Source: MPNO01 sp965200535
GTDB taxonomy: Bacteria > Pseudomonadota > Alphaproteobacteria > MPNO01
Direction: 5' to 3'
DNA: 64,000 bases
Assembly: GCA_965200535.1 (NCBI GenBank)
Contig: CBDAUF010000002.1
Location: 1,054,001-1,118,000 of the forward strand
Positions 7,757 to 16,454 of this stretch are shown piece after piece. The notes under the pieces are model-generated. The model made no database searches, was not told where the DNA came from, and saw nothing but the letters and a program-made list of their open reading frames with translations. The translations under genes and the position numbers were made by a program. Positions within the stretch are counted from its first letter, which is position 1. Every line of letters begins with the position of its first letter.

Positions 7757-8686
7757 TCATCCCGCGTATTGCGCGGCAACGATCGAGGCGAGCACCATCC
7801 ACCCGAACAGCCGGTTCGAGCGGAACTTGGTGAGACAGTCCTTCGGTGCGTCGAGGTCGACGTCGGCCACCTGCCAGACAAGCTGCAACGCCGCGAGGCC
7901 GAGGCCCGCATAGAAAATCCAGCCCAGCCCGACAACGTATCCGACGGCGGCAAACAGGGCGGCGGCGATCAGGTAGAAGGCCACCAGCCACGGCTTGCTT
8001 CCGAGGCCCAGGCGGCGGGCGGAGGATTTGACCCCGGCGGTGGGATCGTCGCGGCGGTCCTGGTGCGCGTATATCGTGTCGTAGCCGAGCGTCCAGAAAA
8101 TGCCGCCGGCATAGAGCAGGATCGGGGCCAGACCGATCTCTTCCCGCGCTGCGGCCCAGCCGAGCAGGGCGCCCCAGTTGAACGCGAGACCGAGGACGAA
8201 CTGCGGCCAGTACGTCACCCGCTTGCTCAGGGGATAGGTGAAAACGAGGACCAGAGACGCCGCGCCTACCGCGATCGCGAACGGCGGGAGCGTCAGGAGG
8301 ATCGCCAGCCCCGCGGTGAGGAGGAGGGTGAGAAAGACCAGCGCTCCCCGCACCGATACCGCACCGCTCGGCAACGGACGGTCGCGCGTACGGGCGACCT
8401 GCGCATCGAACTCGCGGTCGCAGATATCGTTGAAGGTGCAGCCGGCGCCCCGCATCGTCACCGCGCCGATACCGAACAGCGCGAACAGGATGATGTTGTC
8501 GCCGGATAGCGGCCGGGGCGAGGCGAAGGCAATCGACCACCAGCACGGGAACAGCAGCAGCCATGTACCGATCGGCCTGTCGAGCCGCGCGAGCCGGGCG
8601 TAGGGCCGCGCCGCGGCGGGCAACAGCCGGTCGACCCAACCGCCTCTGGGAATATCGCTCGCGGCGGTATCGTTGACGCCCGACAT
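7757..8686 (-). CDS. ubiA: 4-hydroxybenzoate polyprenyltransferase
   Basis: Integral membrane enzyme that prenylates 4-hydroxybenzoate in ubiquinone synthesis. The 309-residue protein has the two aspartate-rich prenyl-diphosphate motifs, NDICDREFD and the second near YDTIYAHQDRRDD, on cytosolic loops among about eight or nine hydrophobic segments. GCTFNDICDREFDAQVARTR is typical of UbiA rather than of heme farnesyltransferase, whose gene (ctaB) is separate here. It is divergent from rsmE with only 76 bases between the two starts. Confidence 0.94.
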   Translation of the reverse strand: MSGVNDTAASDIPRGGWVDRLLPAAARPYARLARLDRPIGTWLLLFPCWWSIAFASPRPLSGDNIILFALFGIGAVTMRGAGCTFNDICDREFDAQVARTRDRPLPSGAVSVRGALVFLTLLLTAGLAILLTLPPFAIAVGAASLVLVFTYPLSKRVTYWPQFVLGLAFNWGALLGWAAAREEIGLAPILLYAGGIFWTLGYDTIYAHQDRRDDPTAGVKSSARRLGLGSKPWLVAFYLIAAALFAAVGYVVGLGWIFYAGLGLAALQLVWQVADVDLDAPKDCLTKFRSNRLFGWMVLASIVAAQYAG

Positions 8687-8706
8687 TGCACTTTGGCTCC
8701 CGCACG

Positions 8707-8712
8707 ATTATA
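8707..8712 (-). promoter_or_regulatory. -10 element for ubiA
   Basis: Read on the minus strand this is a perfect TATAAT, 20 bases before the ubiA start codon in a region otherwise very GC-rich. No good -35 hexamer is seen at 16-18 bases upstream, so the promoter may depend on an activator or another element. The predicted leader is about 14 bases. Confidence 0.4.
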
Positions 8713-8762
8713 TCGGCGGCGGTCTATCGTTACGACTTCTTGCAGCGGCGGCGTAATCGACG

Positions 8763-9548
8763 ATGCAGCCAGCAGTCCCGCGAATCCGGCTCTTTCTCGA
8801 CCAGCCGCTGTCAAGCCGGGCGGCTGCCTCGGCCGACCGCGGCCAGATCCATTACCTGAAGGACGTCATGCGGCTCGGGCCGGGCGACGCGGTCGCCGCA
8901 TTCAACGGCCGCGACGGGGAATGGCTGGCGCGGATCGAGGCGGTGGAGAAACGCCGCATCGTGCTGCGCTGCGAGCGGCGGCTGGCGCCGCAGCCCGACG
9001 GGTCCGATTTCTGGCTCCTGTTCGCACCGCTGAAGCGCGGGCCGGGCGAACTGTTGGCAGGCAAGGCGGTCGAGTTGGGCGCCTCCGCGCTGGTTCCGGC
9101 CATCACCGAGCGCACCGCGGCCGGCCGGGTCAACCGCGGGCGCATGCGGCTGCTCGCCATCGAGGCCGCCGAGCAGTGCGGGCGCTGCGACGTGCCGGAA
9201 GTCCGCGAAGCCGCGCCGCTTCCCGAAATCCTCGATCGCTGGCCTTCCGGCAGACGGCTCATATTCTGCGACGAAAGCGGGCAGGGGGAGCCCGTCGTCG
9301 ATTTCCTGACCGGGGCGCGCAGCGCCGGCGCGGGCGGCCCCTGGGCGGTTCTGGTCGGACCCGAAGGCGGTTTCACCGAGGGCGAGCGGGCGCTGCTGCG
9401 GAGCCGGCCGTTCGTGGACGCGGTCGATCTCGGGCCGCGGCTGCTGCGCGCCGAGACCGCGGCGATCGCGGCGCTGGTCTGCTGGCAGGCGGTGATCGGC
9501 GACTGGCGCTGTCCCCGGCCGGAACGCCCGGCGGCGGCGCAGGGGTAG
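8763..9548 (+). CDS. rsmE: 16S rRNA (uracil1498-N3)-methyltransferase
   Basis: SPOUT-class methyltransferase for m3U1498 of 16S rRNA. The 261-residue protein has an N-terminal PUA-like domain (HYLKDVMRLGPGDAV) and the C-terminal knotted SAM site with LVGPEGGFTEGE and LGPRLLRAETAA. Length is slightly above the usual 240-250 residues. No clear ribosome site precedes the ATG. It is followed after 9 bases by gshA, an order often seen in alphaproteobacteria. Confidence 0.95.
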   Translation: MQPAVPRIRLFLDQPLSSRAAASADRGQIHYLKDVMRLGPGDAVAAFNGRDGEWLARIEAVEKRRIVLRCERRLAPQPDGSDFWLLFAPLKRGPGELLAGKAVELGASALVPAITERTAAGRVNRGRMRLLAIEAAEQCGRCDVPEVREAAPLPEILDRWPSGRRLIFCDESGQGEPVVDFLTGARSAGAGGPWAVLVGPEGGFTEGERALLRSRPFVDAVDLGPRLLRAETAAIAALVCWQAVIGDWRCPRPERPAAAQG

Positions 9549-9557
9549 GGCGCGGAC

Positions 9558-10922
9558 ATGGCTGCACCCCCGGCGAGCCAGGGCGCACCGATCGAGGATC
9601 GGCGCCAGTTGATCGAATATATCGAGGCGGGCTGCAAACCTCCCGAAGATTGGCGCATCGGCACGGAACACGAGAAGTTCGTCTTCCATCTCGACACCCT
9701 GGAGCCGGCGCCCTACGACGGCGCGTGGGGTATCCGCGCCTTGCTCGAAGGGCTGACGCGGTTCGGCTGGGAGCCGGTGCTGGAGAACGGCAACCCGATC
9801 GCGCTCGCCAAGTCGGACTGCAACGTCTCGCTCGAACCCGGCGGGCAGCTCGAACTGTCCGGTGCGCCTCTCGAGACCATCCATCAGACCTGCGACGAGG
9901 TGCATACCCATCTCGCCGAGGTCAAGGAGGTCGCGGGCGAACTCGGCGTCGGGCTGGTCGGGCTCGGCTTCCATCCGCGCGCCGCCCGGGGCGACATTCC
10001 GTGGATGCCCAAGGGCCGCTACAGGATCATGCGCGACTACATGCCCAAGAAGGGCGCGCTCGGCCTCGACATGATGGTTCGGACCTGCACGGTACAGGTC
10101 AATCTCGACTTCGAGTCCGAAGCCGACATGGTGCGCAAGCTCCGGGTCGGCCTCGCGCTTCAGCCGGTTGCCACCGCGCTGTTCGCCAATTCCCCCTTCG
10201 TGGAGGGCAAGCCCAGCGGCTACTACTCCTACCGCAGCCATGTCTGGGAAGACACCGACCCCGACCGCTGCGGCATCCTTCCCTTCGTCTTCGAGGACGG
10301 GATGGGCTTCGAACGCTATGTCGACCACGTGCTCGACGTGCCGATGTATTTCGTCTACCGCGACGGCGCCTATATCGATGCGAGCGGCCAGTCCTTTCGC
10401 GACTTCCTAGACGGGCGGCTGCCGGCGCTGCCGGGCGAGAAACCGGTGATGTCGGACTGGGTCGACCATCTGACAACGCTGTTCCCCGAGGTCCGGCTCA
10501 AGCGCTTCATCGAGATGCGCGGCGCCGACGGCGGGCCGTGGCGGCGGCTGTGTGCGCTGCCGGCGCTTTGGGTCGGGCTGCTCTACGACCGCGATGCGCT
10601 CGATGCGGCGTGCAGCTTGATCGCCGACTGGACCGCCGAGGATCACCGCCGGCTGCGCAGCGAGACCGCGGTCCATGCCCTCAAGACGCCGTTTCGCGGC
10701 GGCACCCTGCTCGATGTCGCGCGCGAAGTCCTGCGGATCGCCCATGACGGGCTGAGGGCGCGCGCCCGGCTCGACCGGGTGGGCGACAACGAGACCGGCT
10801 ATCTCGGGATACTCGACGAGATCGTCCGGCGCGGTTCCTGCCCCGCCGAGCGCAAGCTCGAGCTTTACCACGGGCCGTGGGGCGGCGATATCGACCGCGT
10901 TTTCGGAGACTTCGCGTACTGA
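9558..10922 (+). CDS. gshA: Glutamate-cysteine ligase (plant/alphaproteobacterial type)
   Basis: First step of glutathione synthesis: ATP-dependent joining of L-glutamate to L-cysteine. The 454-residue protein belongs to the plant-like GCL group, with IGTEHEKFVFH near residue 35, the substrate-loop region ALAKSDCNVSLEPGGQLELS, and GFHPRAARGDIPWMPKGRY. It sits directly after rsmE. Glutathione made here would serve the two GST-family genes in this window (206-1177 and 54544-55242) and, indirectly, the gamma-glutamyltransferase. Confidence 0.95.
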   Translation: MAAPPASQGAPIEDRRQLIEYIEAGCKPPEDWRIGTEHEKFVFHLDTLEPAPYDGAWGIRALLEGLTRFGWEPVLENGNPIALAKSDCNVSLEPGGQLELSGAPLETIHQTCDEVHTHLAEVKEVAGELGVGLVGLGFHPRAARGDIPWMPKGRYRIMRDYMPKKGALGLDMMVRTCTVQVNLDFESEADMVRKLRVGLALQPVATALFANSPFVEGKPSGYYSYRSHVWEDTDPDRCGILPFVFEDGMGFERYVDHVLDVPMYFVYRDGAYIDASGQSFRDFLDGRLPALPGEKPVMSDWVDHLTTLFPEVRLKRFIEMRGADGGPWRRLCALPALWVGLLYDRDALDAACSLIADWTAEDHRRLRSETAVHALKTPFRGGTLLDVAREVLRIAHDGLRARARLDRVGDNETGYLGILDEIVRRGSCPAERKLELYHGPWGGDIDRVFGDFAY

Positions 10923-10931
10923 GGCCCGCGG

Positions 10932-12365
10932 TCAGGCGGCAGTGCCGCCCACCGTGAGGTTGTCGATCAGCAGCGTCGGTTGACCGACGCCGACGGGAAC
11001 GCCCTGGCCGTCCTTGCCGCAGGTGCCGACGCCGGGATCGAGGCGGAGATCGTCGCCGATCATCCTGACCCGAGTCAGCACGTCCGGGCCGTTGCCGATC
11101 AGCGTCGCCCCCTTCACCGGCGCACCGACGGCGCCATTCTCGATCAGGTAGGCCTCGGAGGCGCTGAACACGAATTTGCCCGACGTGATATCGACCTGCC
11201 CGCCGCCGAAATTGACCGCGTAGAGGCCCCTCGGGACGGCCGCAATGATCTCGTCGCGCGACGTCTCGCCCGGCAGCATGTAGGTGTTGGTCATCCGCGG
11301 CATCGGCGCATGGGCGAAACTCTCGCGCCGCCCGTTGCCGGTCGAGGCGGTTCCCATCAGTCGCGCATTCATCCGGTCCTGCATGTAGCCGGCGAGGATT
11401 CCGTCCTCGATCAGCACCGTGTTCCGGGTGGGCGTTCCCTCGTCGTCGATGCTGAGCGACCCGCGGCGGTCGGCGATGGTCCCGTCATCGACCACGGTGA
11501 CGCCCGGGGCGGCGATCCGCTCCCCGAGAAGGCCCGAAAACGCCGACGTCTTCTTGCGGTTGAAATCGCCCTCGAGGCCGTGGCCAATCGCCTCGTGGAG
11601 CAGGATTCCCGGCCATCCCGGGCCGAGCACGACCGGCATCTCGCCCGCCGGCGCCGATACCGATTCGAGGTTGACCAGCGCCTGGCGCAGCGCCTCGTCC
11701 ACCTGGGCGCGCCACGCGTCCCCGTCGATATAGGCGTCGTAGGAGGTGCGTCCGCCGACCCCGTGGCTGCCGGTCTCCATCCGATCGCCCTCCGCGGCGA
11801 CGATGGACACGTTGACCCGGACCAGGGGGCGGATATCCGCGGCGCGCAGCCCGTCGGCGCGAACGATCTGGATCGCCTGCCATTCGCCGGTGATCGAGGC
11901 GATCACCTGGACCACCCGGGGATCGCGGCCGCGGGCGTAAGCGTCGATTTCCTGCAAGAGTTCGACCTTGCGCTCGAACGGGATCTCGTTGAGCGGGTTG
12001 TCCTCGACATAGAGCGCCGCGTTGGTCGGAGCGGGGCCGGACGCCGCGGTGCCGCCGCGGCCCGACCTGACCGCCTTCACGGTCGCCGCCGCGCGTTCGA
12101 TGGCGGCTTCGGACAGTTCGGCGGCATGCGCGTAGCCTGTCGCCTCCTCGGCGACGGCCCGCAGCCCGAAACCCTGCGCCGTGTCGAACGAAGCCGTCTT
12201 CAACCGCCCGTCGTCGAAGCCGAGCCCCTCCGACTGGCGGTATTCGAGAAACAGTTCGCCGTCGTCTGCCCCGGCGAGCGCGTCCGCGACGATCGCTTCC
12301 ACCCGTGCGCGGTCCAGCCCGGTGCGGCTGAAGAACAGTTCGTCCGTTTTCGCGAGATCGGCCAT
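10932..12365 (-). CDS. tldD: Metalloprotease TldD
   Basis: Catalytic zinc subunit of the TldD/TldE protease. The 477-residue protein has the HExxxH-type site LLHEAIGHGLEGDFNRKK and the C-terminal domain with GTCGKDGQGVPVG. Its partner TldE (PmbA) is encoded at 42383-43726, so the two subunits are about 30 kb apart. GAGGGGA lies before the ATG. It converges on gshA and is divergent from the cox operon across a 560-base gap containing a parS-like site. Confidence 0.95.
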   Translation of the reverse strand: MADLAKTDELFFSRTGLDRARVEAIVADALAGADDGELFLEYRQSEGLGFDDGRLKTASFDTAQGFGLRAVAEEATGYAHAAELSEAAIERAAATVKAVRSGRGGTAASGPAPTNAALYVEDNPLNEIPFERKVELLQEIDAYARGRDPRVVQVIASITGEWQAIQIVRADGLRAADIRPLVRVNVSIVAAEGDRMETGSHGVGGRTSYDAYIDGDAWRAQVDEALRQALVNLESVSAPAGEMPVVLGPGWPGILLHEAIGHGLEGDFNRKKTSAFSGLLGERIAAPGVTVVDDGTIADRRGSLSIDDEGTPTRNTVLIEDGILAGYMQDRMNARLMGTASTGNGRRESFAHAPMPRMTNTYMLPGETSRDEIIAAVPRGLYAVNFGGGQVDITSGKFVFSASEAYLIENGAVGAPVKGATLIGNGPDVLTRVRMIGDDLRLDPGVGTCGKDGQGVPVGVGQPTLLIDNLTVGGTAA

Positions 12366-12603
12366 GCCGGCGCTCCCCTCAAGGCCGCGCGGCGGGGATC
12401 GGGCCGCGCGGTGCTGCTGCTGATTCCCTTAAGATGGCGTTCGCGGGGCGCATTGTCACCCGGTGCGTCGTCACCGGTGCGTCCGCATGGCCGGTCCGGC
12501 CGGCCCGTGCTGCCCCGCAAGGGCGGCAGACCGGGGCGAGGCGGGAATTGCATCCCCGGGGGGACACAAAATGCCCGAAAAATGCGGCAGTAATGTTGAC
12601 CAA

Positions 12604-12619
12604 TGTTTCACGTGAAACA
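12604..12619. promoter_or_regulatory. parS-like ParB-binding palindrome
   Basis: TGTTTCACGTGAAACA is an exact match to the widely conserved 16-bp parS site bound by chromosomal ParB. The palindrome extends to 20 bp (12602-12621) with an A and a T on each side. ParB nucleates here and spreads, loading SMC and helping origin segregation. No parA or parB gene lies in the window, and the site is intergenic, as intact parS sites often are. It may mark a position near the replication origin; smc itself is about 35 kb away. Confidence 0.85.
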
Positions 12620-12793
12620 TTTTCTTGAGTTTGCGCCGCGTTCTTCACACAGAAGATGAAGAAATGGACGTAGAACGAATCAGGAATCGAGCGCCGCGCC
12701 GCGTCGCTGCATCGGGTTGCGCGCCGCGGAATCCGTCGTCGCGCCGCCCCGACAGGGGAATCGGTCTGGACTGCCGTCCCGCCATAGGGGAAC

Positions 12794-12822
12794 TTGTGTT
12801 TCGGACGTGCGGTGTGTATCTA
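12794..12822 (+). promoter_or_regulatory. Weak promoter candidate for the cox operon
   Basis: TTGTGT (12794-12799), 17 bases, TATCTA (12817-12822), about 100 bases before the coxB start. Each hexamer matches consensus at only three positions, but this is the most AT-rich spot in the coxB-proximal gap. A better promoter further upstream cannot be excluded. Confidence 0.2.
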
Positions 12823-12925
12823 TCGCGCGATTTCCGGGCCCTTGCAGCGTCTTCTGTGTCGGGACTGTCACCGACGGGCGGCGGCAAGGGGCCGATATCC
12901 TGCGGATCATGAGGACCGGGTTCGA

Positions 12926-13774
12926 ATGCCGATGATCGGAGGACGCCTTTTCGCAGCGGGCGCGGCGCTCGCCGCCGCGCTAACCGGCACCGGCGCATGG
13001 GCCGCCGCGCCGACGCCGTGGCAACTCGGCCTGCAGCCGGCGGCCACGCCGCTGATGCAGGACATCTCGGACCTGCACGATATCCTCCTGGTGATCATCA
13101 CGCTGATTACGCTGTTCGTGCTGGCGCTGCTGATCTACGTCGTCTGGAGGTTCGGCGAGAGCCGCAACCCGACGCCCAGCCGCACCACGCACAACACCGT
13201 GGTGGAGGTGCTGTGGACCGTCATTCCGGTCGTCATCCTGGTGCTCATCGCGATCCCGTCGTTCAAACTCCTCTACTATTCCGACACCCTGCCCAAGGCC
13301 GATATCACGGTGAAGGCCATCGGGCACCAATGGTATTGGAGCTATGAGTATCCCGACCACGGGAACTTCTCCTTCGACGCGGTAATGGTTGCCGACGAGG
13401 ATCTGAAACCCGGCGAGCCGCGCCTGCTGTCGGTCGACAACCAGGTAGTGGTTCCGGTCGGCAAGGTGGTTCGGGTCCAAGTGACGGCCGACGATGTGCT
13501 GCACGCCTGGGCGATTCCGGCGTTCGGCGTCAAGGTGGATGCGGTACCGGGCCGGCTGAACGAGATCTGGTTCAAGGCGGATAAGACCGGCGTCTATTAC
13601 GGTCAGTGTTCGGAGCTTTGCGGCGTCAACCACGGCTTTATGCCGATCCGCGTCGATGTCGTTACCGAGAAGGAATTCGCCGACTGGCTGGTCAAGGCGA
13701 AGAAGGAGTTCGCCGCGGACGAGGGCGATGCGGAGCCGGGGGCGACGGTCGCCGGGCTCCGGTCCGCGCGCTGA
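12926..13774 (+). CDS. coxB: Cytochrome c oxidase subunit II
   Basis: Subunit II of the aa3-type oxidase, receiving electrons from cytochrome c at the CuA centre. The 282-residue protein has an N-terminal signal-like segment, two transmembrane helices (LLVIITLITLFVLALLIYVV and VVILVLIAIP), the docking motif GHQWYWSYEYPD and the CuA ligands in CSELCGVNHGFMPI. The start is MPMIGGRLF after GAGGACC; a second ATG two codons on is possible. It is first in the operon, 21 bases before subunit I. Confidence 0.95.
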   Translation: MPMIGGRLFAAGAALAAALTGTGAWAAAPTPWQLGLQPAATPLMQDISDLHDILLVIITLITLFVLALLIYVVWRFGESRNPTPSRTTHNTVVEVLWTVIPVVILVLIAIPSFKLLYYSDTLPKADITVKAIGHQWYWSYEYPDHGNFSFDAVMVADEDLKPGEPRLLSVDNQVVVPVGKVVRVQVTADDVLHAWAIPAFGVKVDAVPGRLNEIWFKADKTGVYYGQCSELCGVNHGFMPIRVDVVTEKEFADWLVKAKKEFAADEGDAEPGATVAGLRSAR

Positions 13775-13795
13775 GTCGGACGGAGGAACAGGGCA

Positions 13796-15385
13796 ATGAG
13801 TGATTCGGCGGCGGCCCACGGCCATCACGAGGACCATCCGACCGGCTGGCGACGCTTCGTCTATTCGACCAACCACAAGGACATCGGCACGATGTACCTT
13901 GTGTTCGCCGTCATCGCCGGGCTGATCGGCGGCGCCATGTCCATCGTCTTCCGCATGGAACTGTCCGCACCGGGCGATCAGGTCCTCGGCGGCGACTATC
14001 ACATGTTCAACGTGCTGATCACCGCGCACGGGCTGATCATGATCTTCTTCATGGTCATGCCGGCGATGATCGGCGGGTTCGGCAACTGGATCGTGCCGCT
14101 GATGATCGGGGCGCCGGATATGGCGTTCCCGCGCATGAACAACATCAGCTTCTGGCTGCTGGTCCCGTCCTTCATCCTGCTGCTGGCCTCGCCGTTCTTC
14201 GGCGGCGTCGGCGGCGGCTGGACGATTTACCCGCCGCTCAGTTCGGATACCGGACAGCCCGAACCCGCGGTCGATCTGGCGATCTTCAGCCTCCATCTGG
14301 CGGGTGCCTCGTCGATCCTCGGGGCGGCCAACTTCATCACCACGATCTTCAACATGCGGGCGCCGGGGATGACCCTGCACAAGATGCCGCTCTTCGTCTG
14401 GTCGATCTTGGTGACCGCGTTCCTCCTGCTCCTCTCCCTGCCGGTGCTGGCCGGTGCGATCACCATGCTGCTGACCGACCGCAATTTCGGGACCACCTTC
14501 TTCAAGGCAGCGGGCGGCGGCGATCCGATCCTGTTCCAGCACCTGTTCTGGTTCTTCGGCCACCCCGAGGTCTACATCCTGATCCTGCCCGGCTTCGGCA
14601 TCGTCAGCCAGATCGTGGCGACCTTCTCGCGCAAGCCGGTCTTCGGCTATCTCGGCATGGCCTACGCCATGGTCGCCATCGGTTTCGTCGGCTTCATCGT
14701 CTGGGCGCACCACATGTACACGGTGGGGATGGACGTCGACACCAAGGCGTACTTCACCGCGGCCACGATGGTGATCGCGGTGCCGACCGGGATAAAGATC
14801 TTCAGCTGGATTGCGACCATGTGGGGCGGGTCGATCCGCTTCGACACGCCGATGCTCTGGGCGGTCGGTTTCATCTTCCTGTTCACCCTCGGCGGGGTGA
14901 CCGGCGTGGTGCTCGCCAACGCCGGGGTCGATCACGCGCTGCACGACACATATTACGTGGTCGCCCATTTCCACTACGTGCTGTCGATGGGCGCGGTGTT
15001 CGCGATCTTCGGCGGGTTCTACTACTGGATCCCCAAGATGTGCGGCAGGCGCTATCCCGAGACGCTCGGCAAGTTCCATTTCTGGATCATGTTCGTCGGC
15101 GTCAATCTCACCTTCTTCCCGCAGCATTTCCTCGGCCTCGCGGGCATGCCGCGGCGCATCCCGGACTATCCCGATGCGTTCGCCGGGTGGAACATGGTTT
15201 CCTCGCTCGGATCCTACATCTCGGCGGTCGGCGTGCTGGTGTTCCTGTGGATCGTGTACCGGACCTTCACCGCGGGCGAGCGGGTCGGCGAGAACCCGTG
15301 GGGCGAGGGCGCAACGACGCTCGAATGGTCGGTGAGTTCGCCGCCACCCTTCCACAGCTACGATGAGTTGCCGCAGATCCGCTAG
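13796..15385 (+). CDS. ctaD: Cytochrome c oxidase subunit I (aa3 type)
   Basis: Catalytic subunit carrying heme a and the heme a3-CuB centre and pumping protons. The 529-residue protein has about twelve transmembrane segments. Visible landmarks are the heme a ligand in TAHGLIMIFFMVMPA, the CuB and proton-channel helix with FWFFGHPEVYILILPGFG, HHMYTVGMDVDTKAYF, and DTYYVVAHFHYVLSMGAVFA. The Glu of the D-channel (HPEVY) is present, as in A-type oxidases. GGAGGA at 13780-13785 precedes the ATG; the stop is TAG. Confidence 0.97.
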   Translation: MSDSAAAHGHHEDHPTGWRRFVYSTNHKDIGTMYLVFAVIAGLIGGAMSIVFRMELSAPGDQVLGGDYHMFNVLITAHGLIMIFFMVMPAMIGGFGNWIVPLMIGAPDMAFPRMNNISFWLLVPSFILLLASPFFGGVGGGWTIYPPLSSDTGQPEPAVDLAIFSLHLAGASSILGAANFITTIFNMRAPGMTLHKMPLFVWSILVTAFLLLLSLPVLAGAITMLLTDRNFGTTFFKAAGGGDPILFQHLFWFFGHPEVYILILPGFGIVSQIVATFSRKPVFGYLGMAYAMVAIGFVGFIVWAHHMYTVGMDVDTKAYFTAATMVIAVPTGIKIFSWIATMWGGSIRFDTPMLWAVGFIFLFTLGGVTGVVLANAGVDHALHDTYYVVAHFHYVLSMGAVFAIFGGFYYWIPKMCGRRYPETLGKFHFWIMFVGVNLTFFPQHFLGLAGMPRRIPDYPDAFAGWNMVSSLGSYISAVGVLVFLWIVYRTFTAGERVGENPWGEGATTLEWSVSSPPPFHSYDELPQIR

Positions 15386-15400
15386 CGGCAGGCAAGAACC

Positions 15401-16315
15401 GTGGCCGACCGACCGATCGAGTTGACCGCCGGCGCGGCCGCGATAGAGGGGCCGCGGGTCGGCGATTTCGTCGCCCTCCTGAAACCGCGGGTGATGTCCC
15501 TGGTGGTCTTTACCGCGGTCACCGGGCTGGCGCTCGCGCCCGGAGCGCTGCATCCGGTGCTGGCCGTCATCGCGGTGCTCTGTATCGCGATCGGCGCCGG
15601 CGCGGCGGGTGCGATCAACATGTGGTACGAGCGCGACCTCGACGCGGCGATGGCGCGCACCTGCGGGCGCCCGCTTCCGGCGGGCCGCATGACGCCGGGC
15701 GACGCGCTCGGCTTCGGCGCGGTGCTTGCGGTCGGCGCGGTCAGCGTGATGGCGCTCGCCGTCAACTGGACGGCGGCGGCGCTGCTCGCGCTCACCATCG
15801 CCTTCTACGTGTTCGTCTACACAGTCTGGCTCAAGCGGCGGACGCCGCAGAACATCGTCATCGGCGGCGCCGCCGGCGCCTTCCCGCCGATGGTGGGCTG
15901 GGCGGCGGTCACCGGCGATGTCGGCGTCGGCGCGATCGCGCTGTTCGCGCTCGTCTTCGTGTGGACCCCTCCGCATTTCTGGGCGCTCTCGCTCTACAAG
16001 AAGGACGATTACGCCGCCGCCGGCATTCCCATGCTGCCGGTGGTCGCCGGGCTCGCGGAAACCAGGCGCCAGATCCTGCTCTACGCGTTCATCCTGGTGC
16101 CGGTGTCGCTCGCACCGACCCTGCTCGGGGTGACCGGCCTCGCCTACGCCGGGGTCGCGGCGGCGATGGGAATCGTGTTTCTGCGCCTCGCGTGGCGGGT
16201 CCGCCGGGCGGATGACGAGAGCGCCGCGCCCAGGCTTTTCGCCTTTTCGATCCTCTATCTCTTCGTGCTGTTTGCGACGATGCTGGCAGAACGCCTCGTC
16301 GCCGGCGCTGTCTAG
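15401..16315 (+). CDS. ctaB: Protoheme IX farnesyltransferase
   Basis: Converts heme B to heme O for cytochrome oxidase; membrane enzyme of the UbiA superfamily. The 304-residue protein has the motif NMWYERDLDAAMARTCGRPL, a second loop near SLYKKDDYAAAGIPMLPVV, and about nine hydrophobic segments. It starts with GTG, 15 bases after the ctaD stop; the ribosome site is weak. The position between ctaD and ctaG is standard for alphaproteobacterial cox operons. The stop is TAG. Confidence 0.95.
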   Translation: MADRPIELTAGAAAIEGPRVGDFVALLKPRVMSLVVFTAVTGLALAPGALHPVLAVIAVLCIAIGAGAAGAINMWYERDLDAAMARTCGRPLPAGRMTPGDALGFGAVLAVGAVSVMALAVNWTAAALLALTIAFYVFVYTVWLKRRTPQNIVIGGAAGAFPPMVGWAAVTGDVGVGAIALFALVFVWTPPHFWALSLYKKDDYAAAGIPMLPVVAGLAETRRQILLYAFILVPVSLAPTLLGVTGLAYAGVAAAMGIVFLRLAWRVRRADDESAAPRLFAFSILYLFVLFATMLAERLVAGAV

Positions 16316-16330
16316 GGCAGGGCGGCGGCG

Positions 16331-16453
16331 ATGCCGCGGCTGAGCGAACAGCACAGGCGCCGCCGGGGCCGCAACATCGCCCTGTTCACGGTGCTGCTCG
16401 GGCTGGTTGCGCTGTTCTACGTCATGTCGATCGTGCGCATGGGAGGGGCCTGA
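16331..16453 (+). CDS. Small single-helix membrane protein (CoxF-like)
   Basis: A 40-codon gene, MPRLSEQHRRRRGRNIALFT and onward to a TGA that overlaps nothing. It has a basic N-terminus followed by one hydrophobic helix (ALFTVLLGLVALFYVMSIV). Genes of this size and layout sit between ctaB and ctaG in many alphaproteobacterial cox operons and are called CoxF or cytochrome oxidase assembly protein; the function is unproved. It begins 15 bases after ctaB, and ctaG starts immediately after its stop (TGAGATG), indicating coupled translation. Confidence 0.7.
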   Translation: MPRLSEQHRRRRGRNIALFTVLLGLVALFYVMSIVRMGGA

Positions 16454-16454
16454 G

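Larger units (their letters stand above)
12366..12925. other. Intergenic region between tldD and coxB
   Basis: A 560-base gap between divergently transcribed tldD and coxB. It holds a perfect parS-like palindrome at 12604-12619 and a weak promoter candidate at 12794-12822. Short open frames (for example 12625-12912) have no recognisable sequence, no ribosome site and arginine-rich compositions typical of shadow frames, so I do not call them genes. No tRNA or riboswitch was recognised. Confidence 0.6.

Noticed and set aside
12625..12912. Small gene of 95 codons between tldD and coxB
   Set aside because: Arginine- and serine-rich shadow-like sequence with no ribosome site or recognisable family.
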